A DNA stretch of 64,000 nt, from contig OU452227.1 of assembly GCA_911728455.2 (NCBI GenBank), positions 10,821,110 to 10,885,109 on the forward strand. The letters are read 5' to 3'. Each line of letters opens with the position of its first letter. Position 1 is the first letter of the stretch. The notes under the pieces are model-generated. The model ran no database searches, had not been told where the DNA came from, and worked only from the letters and a program-made list of their open reading frames with translations. A program made the position numbers and the translations under genes. The stretch comes from Marthasterias glacialis. Taxonomy: Eukaryota > Echinodermata > Asteroidea > Forcipulatida > Asteriidae. Below, one piece after another: positions 28,001-43,000 of the stretch.

Positions 28001-31000
28001 GGGCACTTTTGGCCAATTAAAACTGCAGTTTCCGTTTGTATTTTTCCTAAACAAGCCCCTTTTCAGTGTCTTCTGACCTGTTGAGGTAAAACAAATACAT
28101 TCTTTGTGTAAATAATGAAAAATAGTTATAAAAACATTGAAAAAACATTGAAATTACTACAAAAATGCTCATAAAATGTAATATTTTATTCCGGTAATTT
28201 TTAATCTCAAGTCACGATTTCAAAATAATGTTCTTCTTGGAAAAGTTTGAAAAATGGTGTTCATGTAGATATATGCTGGAAATTTATAAAACAGTGTTAC
28301 ACTAATATTAACAAGGTTAATTTAATTAGGTTAAAGGGTCTGTATACGTTTGGTAATGACTCTGAAAATTTATGGCAATAATAACTTACTTGGTAAGAAG
28401 TATAGTAGCTTTTGATAGTATAATGCATTTTGATAAACGTTTCACTTCAAAGTAGTGCAGTTATGGAAAAACTCCAGATTTTTGGTGATATCTCAAAAAC
28501 GCTGCCACCTTTCGAAATGAAATTTACACAAGTTAGTTTTATGGTATATATCTACAATTATATAGCATTAAGGCAAATGTACGATTCCAAAAACCAAAGG
28601 TATACTTTGCCTTTAAGAGTGTCCAAACCATACCAGGACATCATTCTGGCTAGTGTGCAGTACATCAGGTACTAGTGCTTTTATAATGTAAGTCACAAAG
28701 GGACAATTTTTTTTTACCATTTTGCGTGTTCTCCATCTAAGCAGAAAAATCTATCAGAGTAATTGATGCATGAACATTATTGTACAAACTTGAGCGCCTT
28801 CTTGGCTTGATCAATTCCTAACTGAAATTTGTTTACCAAAATTGACGAGGTATAACCACGTACATTTATCACGCAGAACATTTTTCGCCATTTCTAATTC
28901 ACAGTCATTGTGTATTAGAAAGAAAACTTGAAAAAACAAACATGGATTTATGGCAGGGTCGACATCATCAATTCCAGCAGGAGAATTGCATTATTTGTTT
29001 TGCTTCCTCAAGTCCATATAAAAACACCCAACAGCGAGGCAAAGGTTTGCACAGCAAAAGCCAAAACCACAACGTACAACCCTTATAAATTATGACAAGG
29101 TCCACATGTATAATGAGGAGTTGGCCTACGATCACCCAACTGTTCAGAGGAGTAATCCTAGATTTGTCCACGCTAATCTGCTTACCGAATTAGGTTGATA
29201 GTGTGACAGTGTTTCCTTTCCATGCACATGTACAGTGCACGCTAATGTGTCCTGAAAACAATGTTACAATCAACCGGGAATGAATTTGTCCAGTAATTTT
29301 GCATCTTTTAGCACAGATATCTAGATTTAACATGTTTTTGTTCACACTGAATGCTAATATACATGTAGAGTAGCAACTGATACAACAGACCGTAGGCATT
29401 GACGTCATCATGCCGCATCTTAGAGGTAAACTGATGATGAAACAATGGAAAACGCACCATCTATACGCGCGACGCACAGGATGGGCAAATAAGCAACCTT
29501 ACTTTTACCTCTAGTCGAGGGCGTAGTACTACTCAAATAATAATAATAATAATAATGGCAACTTATAGCGCCGGTATCTGACAAAAAAAAAGATGAGATC
29601 AATAAGATCTTAGTATCTGGCCAAGTGCTGTCTTAGTGCTGACCAAGTTGGTAGTGACAGTGCAACTTTTCTGAAGGACATGCTGGCCAAATCGACAGGG
29701 CATGAGACCAATGGCCTCGGTGGCCTCTGTTTAGATCAAGGCCTGAATGTAACTGTAAGATGGGGTCAGATAGCATATAGCAAATGGTAAAAAGGGAAAC
29801 GGCATGTCCACCCTCATGTGATGCTGGTGGACATGATGTCACGATGTTATGTCATGTGCACTATTCGTGGAGCATTTTGCCATGCTGTACCAGGGAAATC
29901 GTTCACTGCATCACAAACTACCCAAATCAATTTCTTGGGGAGTGTTCTGATGGGGGGTAGGGATAAGGTTTGGCTTTTGTGCAAGTCTATGGGAATGCCT
30001 CTAAAAGGTACATGTACTACATGTATTCACCTTTCCAGGTTTTCGGTATCCTTTTTCTTTAAAATACACCAGTATTTTAATTTGAAGTTGATGTACAAAT
30101 AATGTCGCCAAACAAACCCACAAGCTAACATACAACCCTGGTTGTAAGTTATTCTATCGTGAACATCTACACCAATTCCAAATAAATTTGATCCTTTGCT
30201 TAAATGACAAGGTTAATGTACATGAATACATGCAATTTCCGAAAGTTCACCCAACGGGTACACTGCCTTGAAGAGCAAGCATTGAAAGTGTATTCAATAT
30301 TGTCTAAATCTTTCAACGTACTGATGTCATGGGGGTAAATACACTTGAACACACTATGCGACGACCAATTCTGGCTCATTGGACAACCTGAGTGCAGGCT
30401 GCAGACATCTCTACCTGAGTGAATAGCTATTCAACAACCATTCGTTTGTCATTGCTTCTCCAGGAAATCAATGTAGTCGTATAGCCCTTACAATAAAACG
30501 TCTCCGAGCCAGAAGATGTAATTTGCAGCATATCAATGTCGCATTTTAAGGCTTCAACAGTCAGCTTTATGCCCATTCTGCATGATTTACTCCATGGTTC
30601 AACTTTGATATTTTACACTTTTAAACCGCCTACAAGTGCATGTGACACCCTTTACCATGTATAGGACACTGACATAACATGTGCAACTTATGTACAAGAT
30701 GGACTTCAATTAAATTCTTTTGGGTACAAAGTGTCACCATTTCTTCTCAGAAAGTGGTGGATCTAAAAAGAGCTGGTTGGTTTATTCTAAAATAATTTGC
30801 CAAGTGTAGTGACAGTCAAATTCTACATCGGAAATTATGTATTAATGTCATAAACACTGTCCGTTTCAGTATGATTTCGTTCGCAGAACGATGTAAACTT
30901 CAAATTACTCCCCACTGTGAGTGTAGTTGTGATTTACTAGTATTTTTGTTTGTTTGGCACATGACATTTTATAGATCAATTAAAATAACTAAGTCATCAT

Positions 31001-34000
31001 CATCTTGTTAATTAGACGGATGACTGAACGATTGTTATTTATTGACTCACACACCCTGCCGACACTTACTGCCTGTAGCCTTGTACAAAATCGTTGACAC
31101 GTAATATACCTTAATATGCACCTGACGTCATTTCATTAGGGCGCCCTCGGTTAGAGGTCAAAATAAGATTGCTCATTGCTCATTGGTTTTCCATTGTTGC
31201 ATCATCGTTTGACCTCTGGTGTGATGATGTCAATGTATAAGGCCCATAGTACACAACTTTTAGAAAAACGATGCAGATTACATGTACTAATGGGGTACAG
31301 CATATGTACATGTAGTACAAATACAGACCTGATACTCAGGCCGTATCCGAATTGGCGGCTACGGCTATGGCTCTGGCTGTTGCTAAGGGTGTTGCTAAGG
31401 TTGTCCTATACTTCAGCGCATGATGATGCGGCAATCCAGCCGTAGCCGTAACCGCCATATTTGGACACCTTCTAGTGTAAGTTCTTGTAAGGGCAAGGTA
31501 GGTTTTCCTTTGTAGAGGGCACCTCTGAGGTAAACCAAAACTGGTTTCGGAACATTTCAAAGGGCACAAAGGCACTGACCAGGGGCATGGAGACGACTGC
31601 CTCCATTGCCTCCTAGAAGTATCAGGCCAGCAGTCGATTTCACAAAGCGCTAAGGTCAATCTTCAGATGAGTAAATGTATGAATCATTCTTAACTGCTAA
31701 GGAAAGTGTGATGTCATAATACAAATCACTATGCATCTTAAAGTTAGGATGATTCATAAGTCAAGAAGCATTTGATGAAATCGACTGCAGCATATTTTAT
31801 GTGCAATACACAGTGCATCATTGGTTTTCAGAAACCTCTATTTTTTTCTGATCTTGTAGATTTCAAGAAAATAAAAAACATATTGTAACCTCTGAAAAAA
31901 GTTGCACATCTTTTAACATGAAGGTGAACAATGTGTACACATTTTCGCTTCAGCTTTTCACATGTTTCAAATTAATGCTCTGAAAAGCTTGGCGCTTGAG
32001 GCTTTACATGACCTTTCGTTGAAGATGACAGCATTTCAGATGAAAATTACGACGCTGTATTTCCCTGGTTGATTGGTATCTCTACCATCTTAAATATCAA
32101 ATAAGCTTTCAGAAATACAGACCAGCTGATTAATTTCGCTATCACATACACACTGTATGGAAGCGTGTACAAGGTACATGTAGATGTACCATAGTGTAGG
32201 CAAATGGGGCGTCTTGGCGTCTCTCAATTACCCGTTTTAAAATGGGAGTTCTTCATGAATCTTTCATAAAGATTGCTAATACAATGGGAACATCATCGTG
32301 TACACATAATGCACGTTTACATTAAACATACGTGTGCACACTACATCACACTACTATCTTTCAGCATAACATGCGTGGAATGTTTACTTTTGCACGAGCG
32401 AGCAATTTTAATTATTGAAGAACATTTCCAAGTGCTACAATATGCACGCTGCATGAAGATGGCGCATAAACAGATTGTGGTTGGTCTTCTCTTGCAAGGG
32501 GGAAAAAAGTATGCAAGTCTACATGATTTAATAAACAGCGTTCCTACAAAGGTTTCATGATAAACTGATAAATTAAGTCGCACAAAAATCGATCTTTGGA
32601 AGAAAGAAATGCTCGGTTGTACACAGTGAAGGTCGTTTTAACTCAAGAGCTTAATACTTTACTCATACAAGGTAAGCCTGTAATGTTAGTTTAATACCAT
32701 TCAACCCTGATATGAAAATCTACCCTTCCGAGTTTGCAGGCGTGGATCCAGGATTTTCACCAGGGAGGGGTAAAAAAACAAAACAAAAAAACAAACAAAC
32801 AAAAAAACAAACCTGAAAAAAAAAGTAACTGGATAGTCACAACGATTATGGGCACGTTGCAAGGTGGGCCATAGGAATTTAGGTCTGAAGCAAGATTAGG
32901 GATATTTGGGATGTGATAGCGCAAGTATAACATCTTATAAAAATAAAAAAATATTAATAATGGTCGTCAAGAGCAGGGGTTGGAACCCCCCCCAATGGCA
33001 TGGTTTGACTTGAATCACCTCTTTTAATTAACTTATTAACAAATTAAAAAAATGTAAGAAAATGAGGCAGTGTAAAGTTGAGCAGCAACTTTGACAGGAA
33101 ATGTATTGCATCTAAAGTACTCTTATCCTCAAGAAGGATTTCCAAATGTCACTAATTTTTAACAAATTTAATTAATTTTATTGAATAGGCATGTTCTTCT
33201 TAGTAGGATTCTTCTATCGTTTATCAATGTTCTCACCTTTTTTGTATTATTTGTTTCTGATCTTATAGTTGTTTAAATTTCTTCATGTTATTTTTTTTAA
33301 AGTCAAACCAGTTGATTAATTATTAAAACAGTATTTTTATTTTTTTAAATATATTTTTAATCAAAATATTGCTGCAATTCAGCTTCATGGTTGCCTAGAA
33401 CAACAATGATCAATAAACCACTCAATATCCAGGCCAGATACTTCACAGAGGCAACAGAGGCAATTGCCTCCGTTGCTCCTGGTCATTGCCTTGGTGCCCT
33501 TAAAATGTTCCAATTAGAAATGTACAATTTCCTCATGGAGGTGCCCTTTAATCAAGAAGAAAATGCCTTGGTGCCCTTGCCCTTTCAACAACGAAGCAAT
33601 CAGGCCTGAATAGCAATATAATATACTTGTCAAGATTATTTCTTGTTAGAATTCTTGTCACATAGTGATGCAGAGTAATATGAAGTAACAATTGTCATGA
33701 ATTTGATTTCTTCTCAAGTACTTTCATCTTTGACATACAGTACATGTGTTTGAGGTCGCAATCTAATCTTCATGCTGTGATTTCTTTGTAGAAAATCGCA
33801 TCATAAAAAAATGGAAGTAAAAAACTAAATGATACTTGGTTGTCACAATAAATGTGTGGATTGATTCAACTACTAAATAATTTGTTTGTGATTTTAAGTA
33901 GATTACACTTGCAATAACCAACAAGGGAAACTGACCGGGTAAATTTTTAAATCAATTTTGGGGTGAACAAAGAAAGTTTCCTTTTTCACCCCAAAAGTAA

Positions 34001-37000
34001 ATTACGCTTGCATTACACGTAACTACTTACACCTTAAATAAAATTGGTTTATATCTGAAGAAAAAAAATATCAACAGAATTATTTTTTCGACCATGAACA
34101 ATCCCTTCATGTGCACGAATGCAGAACAAACAACACAGACACGACCCTGGGGGCTTGGTACACAATGTTTTGTACAAAGCATTGTGTACATACCGTATGG
34201 ATGATAAAAAAATTGCTATTAAATTACAGCTATATACAATCAATTGACACGTTTCAATTAAGTATTGCAATTTCAGGGCAATCAAGTCTTCTAATTCCAT
34301 ACTCACAGGCATTGATACTCACCCGACATTTCAACTTCCCCCAAAAAAATCAAAATGTGGATAGGATTTCTCTTTCTTTACATTTTTCCCTTAAAAAAAA
34401 ATCAACAACAATAATAAACAAAAACAATACAATGATTAACAGCACCTCAATATGCCACAACCACATCCGAAACCCTAACCAAATTTGCAGGTTATAACTA
34501 CATGCAGGCTGTGATCCATGTTTTGGTTTTTTTTTTTTTGCCTGATTTTCTCAACAGCATAAACAACAAACATTCTAAGCTAGAAAAACGACGAAAAATT
34601 ACACGTAAATTCATTGATGCACAATTTCATTCCCTGAATTTGTAACTTGTGCCTAGATGGACATAAAGTGAGGATTCCTTGTGCGGAAATGTTAACGATA
34701 AGTTACAAAGCGGGTAAAAATTTCTGAAGATAACATGTGACAATGCAGCTTTCTTCAACAGATATAGATTATTTTGACTTTCAACACACAAGTATCAGGC
34801 CTGATTTCTTTGTTCTTGAAAGGGCAAGAGCACTGAGGCATTTTCTTCAAGATAAAGGGCACCTCTATGAGGACATTGTTAATTCTATTGGAAGGGCACC
34901 AAGGCAATGACCAGGGGCAACGAAGGCAATTGCCTTCACTGCCTCCGTGAAGTATCAGGCCTGAAGTATACAGCTCTACAACACAAACGGAGACTCTAGA
35001 AGAAGATAAATTCTTATATCACACATACCTCAATAACTGACGACGCCATTAACTTTAACAATCACCTGAATATCTGCTCAAACATTGCAATAATGAAAGT
35101 GAATACTGTACAATCTTTTCCACACCACTTAACAATCGTAAGGCGTTCCGAGTTGCCACTCAAGTCACCAAGTGAACAAAAACAAAAAAAAAACAGCGAT
35201 AGCGCTCAAGGAATCGTCATCTTTTAGAAATAATACCCAAGAACAACTTCAGCTGCTGACCGCACAGGCAGCTGCTCTGAATTATACACATTATGTTGAA
35301 CCAACAACTGAATTTATACACACAGCATTGGTGTTAAGGCCCACTGGAGGAAATATAAAAAAAATCATCCACAAGCTCTATGATTAATTTCACCTCACGG
35401 TATTCCGTACGAAAACAAACATTTGCTGTGACTGTCTGGCTGAATGAATTTATTGGGATTGTAGCGATCCAGGATTTGATGGCATTGGTAGTTGGTGATG
35501 GCGACGTCTCTTACACGCAGATCTACCTCTTGGAGGTGGTGACCAATCGGAATAATACCGCATTATAAATATTAATTTCTACATCAAGTACCGTCAAGTA
35601 TAAACTCCATCAGTGACTGACAGATGTGGCAAACACTTGATTCCACTCACATAGGACTGTTCCTCATGCATCTACCGATCCTTTTGTAGTATTTTTTGTT
35701 CTGAAAATATGACAACCAGAAGAGCCCTTCATTATGCAGTTTTTTGCCCAACATTGTACGACAGAACCATCATAGGTTCAGGCATCCGTAACAAAAACCA
35801 ACCAGCAAAACACTTCAAGGTTTCGCAGTGCTACATTAGATATCAATTTGTGAAAAATCCCATTGGAGTTTTGGTCGAGAAGTGAGGCCTGCCCAGGAGG
35901 CCACTTTATCAGCGTGTTAAACAACAGAAAAGATTCTACGTTATCGGTGTCGTCTTTGGATACAAGCGGATGGGACCCCCACACACTCCTTCCACGGGAG
36001 ATGGCTTGTGTACTTATCCTACGCTATGAAAACTTGTACGAAACAAGTGGGCTATGTTTTCAGGAACAATATTGAGGACTTTAAAGACGCACAACAGCAC
36101 TTGGGGTATGTAGAATAATAACTAGTTCAGGGAATTGTGAATTAGGATGACCAGCAGGAAGGCTTGATGTCCGCTATAGTCAATCCAGTCACACGGCGAC
36201 AGGTAATGTGCCTTCGTTGTTGCAAATGTAGGTCAGTCTTGAAGACTCACGGATGCATGAAGCAGTCGAGCTTCCCAGAGGCAGGTAGCACAGAATGTAC
36301 TTGAACAAATTCCGTATACCATAGCTAACCTTTGGGATCACACCCTGTAATCATAAATTGCCTTAAATTTTCTCTCTACTCCGGTTTTGCATCATGCTTT
36401 GGATTGCCTTCCTCTATCACAACCACTTTCTCCCAGGCTACACTGACCATGCTTGGCACTGGCAAGTCTGAACTACTAATCGAGTCCGAAATTTTGCAAA
36501 GAAATGACTGTAAAGGATTCTGACAGACATGATAGAAAGGGTTCCTCACAAACATGCATTATGAAACTGTTTTCCAAACTTCTAAATGGCACTGGATCTT
36601 CAGGTCTAATTCAGAGTCTTTTATTTCCCATCTGGATGAATAAATGCACTCAATGTCTAAGTCCCCACAGCAGATATCTTTCAGCAAGTCTTGGGTCATA
36701 TTTTGCTATCCGTGTTTCTCAAAATGACTTGCTTCTGCAGTGCTTGATACCAAATGAACCCGAGACGGAGAGCATAATTCAGGTCAGTGCTGTGCTAATG
36801 GTCATTTTGCAGCATGGTTGTGAACCAGAACGTACCAATAGCTTTTATATGAAAACTGTGCACAATAACGCATTTCAACACTACTAAATGACACCCACGC
36901 ATCTAGGACTAGATTACATCACTAATACTGACAGACAACCCTTTCTCCATGATTGTATGCACGCTGATGCATGTAGGCTGAAGTAAGAGCCTGTAGAGTC

Positions 37001-40000
37001 AAGGTTATCATCTTCCTCCAGCCACCAGCAATAATGCTAAGAAAAAAACAATCACATTCACAGGGAACCAGTCAAAAACAGTAGGCTATATATATAGTTA
37101 CATGTATTTGGCTGGTAGCCTGTTTAAGCATTATTGCCCTATGCTTAGAAAAAATGTGTGTACTTCAGCGGATCAATGAAATGGGGCCAGATAATTAATT
37201 ACAGTTTTAGCGATATTAGGTCTGATTTTTGGCCGGTTTGACCCCAAAATTTAGATTTAGGTTTAAAATAGCTATTATTATAGATTCAAAAAGTTATAAG
37301 CTTTCATTTAAGATATTGCACGACAAAATCTGCCAATGGTAAGTGGTATTGTTAATTAAAAACTGAAAATGAAATATTGTCGGGATCCCAACATTATCTC
37401 ACATCCATCAGCCTGGCAAAAAAAAATTTGAATGATACATGTATTCTGTGCATTGTCCGTTGCATAATAAAATTGTTGTTTGTTTTTTCGTTTTGTAACA
37501 GCATCATCTGTCAATATTAGTTCAGAGAAAAAAATTTCTTAAAAGAAATCCTTTCGGCGAAAAATCGTGCCAAGCAACTTTTTAAGTCTTGTGGTTCTAC
37601 TAAAGACTGTATAAGTTACTCAATGGATTATCTCACATGCTCCATCATGCAAACCTGCAAATGGTAATAATTAGTTTACAACGTTTCGAGCGTTAACAAG
37701 TGAAGTGTTCTGTGCATTACGCATGCATAAAATAATTAACACCGATAACGATGCTTACTTTCCTGACGATAATTCAATGCATAAATTACTACTACAAGGT
37801 GGGGTAAATTGAAGTGGGTAGAGGAGAAGAATTCAAGAGCCAATTATTACGACCTTTACTGAAATTTTTGTCTTCCGGTTTCTCATTTTGTGAACAATAT
37901 AATTTAATCAGGAAAAATATATTTGGTTTTTCCAGCACACTTGCCGGCAAAGCCTTTTGTTTTTAAACTGATTATTTACATTTAATGATTTATTTTTTTG
38001 GCTTTTCCTAAAAAGACTTTCGGAAAAGTCTTTGGTTTTTGTGTTGATTTTTTCATTGTCTTCTTTTTTCATTTCCTTCAAGTTCTTCTAACTCAAATTC
38101 CATAGACTTTGTACACATTTTTTTTTAGACGGCACTTTGGTCATTTCCAAGACTGACATCCTATTAAAAGTTGGCACACACTAAGACCTCATACTAAAGT
38201 TACGTCATTGGTAGTCAAATTAAAAGGTTTTAAACATTACATTCTTAAATCGTTGAAAATCAGTATCGAATCAACATCTTGAGATTCCACATCTTGCTTT
38301 TTGCAGGAATTGATCGAGTTGATATAAGTTCTCATTTTCTATTGTGGGCTTGAAACTACACAACTTTTCCGCCGTCCAGTCAAAACCAGAAGTGCCTTAT
38401 AATTTGCAATTGATTGGCAATTTCTTATAAATTGCTTTCAATGATGTTATATTCCAGCAAGGGTCTAATTAAAAACATGTATTACCTATGATGTCATAAA
38501 ATTCCCCAGCGCCGACTAGCGACAGGTTAAAAACAATTCAAAATGTATTTTAAGTTTATGTCTGTGGCAAATTTAACACTAATCATTTCAAAATTGATAA
38601 TTCAAAATGACCTTTACACAACACATGTGTAAAGTTTCATGTTGAGGAGATACCATCTAAAGACCTTTTTGTATTTGAAAATTCCTGAGAAAATAAACCA
38701 TGAGAGATTTAAATTAATTTTTGAGTTTAAAGTTCACACCATAAGCAGGTCTGAAAATTCCCCGTGCTTCTGGGCCATCGACAAATTTGGACATGCCCTA
38801 CGAAGAGCTTTTTACTCTGACCACACAGCTGCTGGAACTGACGAACTACGCCGAAGGCAATGTGTACAACTTCTACAACTTCGGGGATTCCCCGAAACAT
38901 GACGTGAAAGCATGAGGGCCCTGTATATATTATTCAATTTTTCCCCAAAAAAACATATTCTAAACGGCATTTTGGGCATTTCTAAGACTCATGTCAAATT
39001 AAAAGTTGGCACATACAAAGACCTCATTCTAAAGGTGTGTATCAACAGGTTATGCCTTGATGAAGTCATCGGCTGCCGAACTACATTATAAACAATCATT
39101 CATTATTCTAAGTACACAATGGATTGTTACAATCTGCCCACTAGTAAAAATTTGAACATTTTATGCTTTATCCTACCTAAAAAGTGGAAATTGGAACAGC
39201 CATGTGTTCTGTTCAGTGACAGACACGAGTTCTAGTTTTTGCTTATTTTAGATCTATCCCAAAAACCATTGACTTTGTGCAAACATATTTTTGGATGGCA
39301 CTTTGGCCATCATACAACCTCAACTATTAATCAAACTTCGCATGTATACACATTGACCTTACGGTGCTGTTGTATCCCGAAGAGTGATGTCATCATGACG
39401 TCATCACGTGTCACATGACGTTACATTAAAGGTGCATTTTTTGAAGTCGTATTTTAGGAAGTACACATCAAATTGAGTTGAATCTTGGTATGTCCGTAGA
39501 CAGGGCCACGTTTTAAGTGAACACTGAGATGACATCATGATGACATCATCACAAGATTTTTGACCACTTAATGTTTGACCACTTACATGCAACTTGTATC
39601 TTGCGAACAAAACATGCTTCAATCAAAATTCTTCTTGCAACAGGCTTGGTAGGTTGTATAGATGCACACACTAAAGAGTGACGTCATCATGTCATCATGA
39701 TGTCATCACGTGTCATGTGACATCACATTAAAGGTGCACTTTTTTGAAGCTGTACATCTAGGGAAGTACAAGCCCGATTGAGTTGAATCTTGGTTTGTCC
39801 ATAGACAGACATGTATTAAGATGACGTCTTGTTTCAGTTCGTATTTTTTTTTTGAGGGGGATGGGGTGTTTCTATTTCTTAGTATTATTATTTTTAGTTC
39901 TATCCCAAATGGTTGTTGAGTGTCACTTGATAACAACTTAACGGTCAATATTTTTGACCAAAAAAAAAAATTAGATCTAACAAACTTAGCAAAGTCACAC

Positions 40001-43000
40001 AAGCAATAATGCAGTTGCGTACCGTTACAAAATTTAAAAGAAATCGTTAAAGCCCTGTGTTCTGTTTATCAAACAGACACACAGACTTTTAGCAGGAAAT
40101 ACTGTCCATGTTTTTAGCTACAAACAAGTACTTCTCAAAAGTGTTTTCGTCTGCCTTTAAAGAGCATAACAAAACTTACATGTTTTTTCTTCTCAACATT
40201 TAAAAAAAATTATTTAGCAGCAGCTAGATGCATTGTAAATTACATTTTCAAATTGATTGACCTTCTGACATTTCACTTTTCACTAAATTAATAAAAGAAC
40301 CCAAAAATAAATGAAATTTTAATTTGTTTGTGTACTTTAATTGTAATTTTTCCATTTCAATGTGCAAGAGTGACCAACATTGGAAATTGGAAAACTTGTG
40401 ATAATGCAGCCAAGCATGCAAAATTTATCTTGACCTTCACCTAACATAGATGTAGGCCTGATTGCTTTGTTCTTGAATGGGCAAGGGCACCAAGGCATTA
40501 TCTTCTTGATAAAGGGCACCTCAACGAAGATATTGTAAATTTCTACTGGAACATTTCAAGGGCACCAAGGCAATGACCAGGGGCAACGGAGGCAATTTGC
40601 CTCCGTTGCCTCCGTGAAGTATCATGCATGCTAATGGACAATTACAGCACCCCTGACCTTGAAATGTTTCAAACTTCTTTAATTGACAAGTTCAAATAAG
40701 ATTTCAGAAGTTCATGTCTGTTTATAACATGCATAACAAGTATTAAAAAAAAAAAGGAAATTCATTGTACTTTGATGCTATTTCTCTGTAAATAACCAGG
40801 GTTCCCCATGCACAAGCTAGCATATCTATCAGATAAGAGTGAATTGTTGGCCAATACACAAACATTTTGTATTTAGTGGGTTTTTTTTTATTTATAAATC
40901 ATAAAATAAAATTATTTAAAGTGCTCCAGATTGCACAGTACAGCTTTTAAACCAACATAAACATCAAACAAAAAACATTCCAAGGACCTCATTTCAATTT
41001 AGCGTGCTTTGGCCAAACTTGCAAAGATTCAGTCCAGAATGCCTCTCAGTTTTGAAAAAAAAACCTGGAGAGAACTCTGACAATGCAGTCAAAAAATCAC
41101 AGAGGGCATGTTCCTTTAGAATGGGAAAATCTGTGTTCGTGATTCAAAAGAGGACGGCCAGTGTGGATGAATAAATTATAAGTCCCAATATTACAATAAC
41201 AGGATACATGTATTATGCAAATCTGAAATTAAACTTGAATGGAGTAAGCGCGATTTAATTTTTTATTTTTTTTAATTAAAGAAAAGGCCCCCCCCACCCT
41301 AATAATATCAAATATTATATTTGATTTATTCAGCAATTTAAATTACTCTTTGATCCTACTGGATGCTTTGGTTATCTATGATTTAAATACTACTTGTTAA
41401 TTCACAAAAACAAAACAGGTATTAGATTAAAAAAAAATTAAAAAAAATTAAAAAAAATAAAAAAAATTTTTTTTAAATTACTTAAGTATATGCAGGTAAA
41501 TACATGATACAACTTGGCATTAAAATAACTCACATATATAGTTTGAGCAAAATGAAAAAAAAAATAAAAATGAACGTTTGATTGGAGATACCATAAATCT
41601 ACCTAAATTGTTCCAAATATAACAACTCATCAATATGTATATTGACATTTTGAGTTAAGTACCACTTGTCATTATAATATTCCAGAATAATCAACAATTG
41701 ATAAAATATGTGTGGTATGTGGTAAGAAACTCACAGTGTCTGAAGGAGTATCTTGAGCACTGGCAGATGAGGTCTGAGCCGATGGGGCTGCATCCTGAGC
41801 AGGTGGAGGAGTTAATGTTTGAGATGGGGAGGATTTCCCACTGGAAGCTTTCTTCCTCCTTCGAAAGAAATTCAACATGTTTGCTAGCTAAGGAGTCAGA
41901 AAAAAGGCACAGCCTTGCCTAGGTATGTGAAAATCTGGGCGTTTATTTATTTATTTATTTTTTTTACAAAAGATAATACAAATCCCACAGGTTGGTCGTA
42001 ATTTATACAATCATCACGACGCCATTGTTGGAGATGGAAGCATCGCATTGAAAGACAGTTAAATTACACCCACAAATTCATTGTAATCAAAGCCGGCAAT
42101 CTGTGGTGAGGCCTCGGTGTATCCATCCATCTAGGCCGTGGCGCGAAGATAACAGGCAATGAAGTTGCAGCTAGAGACCCCGCGCCGTGTGTGTGTTGGT
42201 TTTTTTTACTCCGAATCTCCGCCACCGGTTCGAATATTGTGCATCGCTCGCGAATATGAAAATGAGCTACACACACTACATACAGCTGAGGATGAGGAGA
42301 GAGCTGGCTGGCGGGTATACAAACAGCGTGTGCGGGTTACACATTGCGTGCGACGAAAACGAAAGGCCCCTCTCTCTTTGCCAGGAAATTATGCATGCGG
42401 GTTTGGAGAGAATGAGCGAACAAGTCGGATGTCCGCCACACTGTTTATTCTTCGGTCAATCTCTCCCGTTGACATACGGCAGTGTGCACGGCACGCACGG
42501 CAGTTTCACCACAGCCACTGCCTGGGTTCAATCCGCCCATTTTTTCTCTCTACAAAAGCACACAGTCCAATACATGTACGATTGAACCCGAGCGTTGATG
42601 AGAATCGTGATAGCCTTTGGCCTCCATAACCCGGCGAGCTTATTATGCCAAACCCAATGAACCAAGCTATCCAATCCATAACATCCAGCCATTCGCGAAA
42701 CGCTGCCTCTCCGATCTCCTACACGAAGCGGCGCTCTCGAGGTCGGTCGGCTCTGACGAGAGCACGGTCGATAGTCATCACACCAGGTCGACGACTGTTC
42801 ATGATTATCGGGTCGCAAACGATGAATAAAAAGCTTCCAAATAACAAGTTTTCAATCCGATTGCCCACATAGTCGAATACAAGAAATGTTTGACTTGGAC
42901 CACTGAACAAGAATACACTACCCACAGGCTTGCCCGACTTATTGACACATAGGCACATGCCGTCACCGCAAAAAAAACACCTCAACATACCTCCATAATC

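Larger units (their letters stand above)
24360..41734 (-). other. PRKAR1A long intron 2 (17.4 kb)
   Basis: No convincing coding exon. Positions 24400-26280 and 30100-31100 look unique or unrecognised. Mobile pieces lie at 26281, 27313, 27935, 29395, 29590, 31121, 31339, 31490, 32738, 33430, 34796 and 40453, and a complex repeat cluster at 38100-40100. Positions 35000-38000 give only short ORFs with no family resemblance. Simple sequence includes a poly-A run near 27050, TACATGTA runs near 27200-27240 and A-rich sequence near 32770-32825 and 41427-41470. Confidence 0.55.

Noticed and set aside
33391-33609. 72-residue plus-strand ORF
   Set aside because: It lies in the CAGGCCTGAT MITE; the matching peptide at other copies is only repeat sequence.
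36504-36887. 127-residue ORF on the plus strand
   Set aside because: No recognisable family, no conserved neighbours, and intron context on the other strand; likely chance.
39381-39730. tgacgtca CRE-type sites
   Set aside because: They fall in directly repeated units, so their recurrence reflects the repeat and is no evidence of regulation.
42159-42629. 156-residue ORF on the plus strand
   Set aside because: It has no recognisable domain, overlaps a longer-than-average ORF in another frame, and lies in CpG-rich sequence where stops are rarer; no splice-site or codon evidence for a gene.
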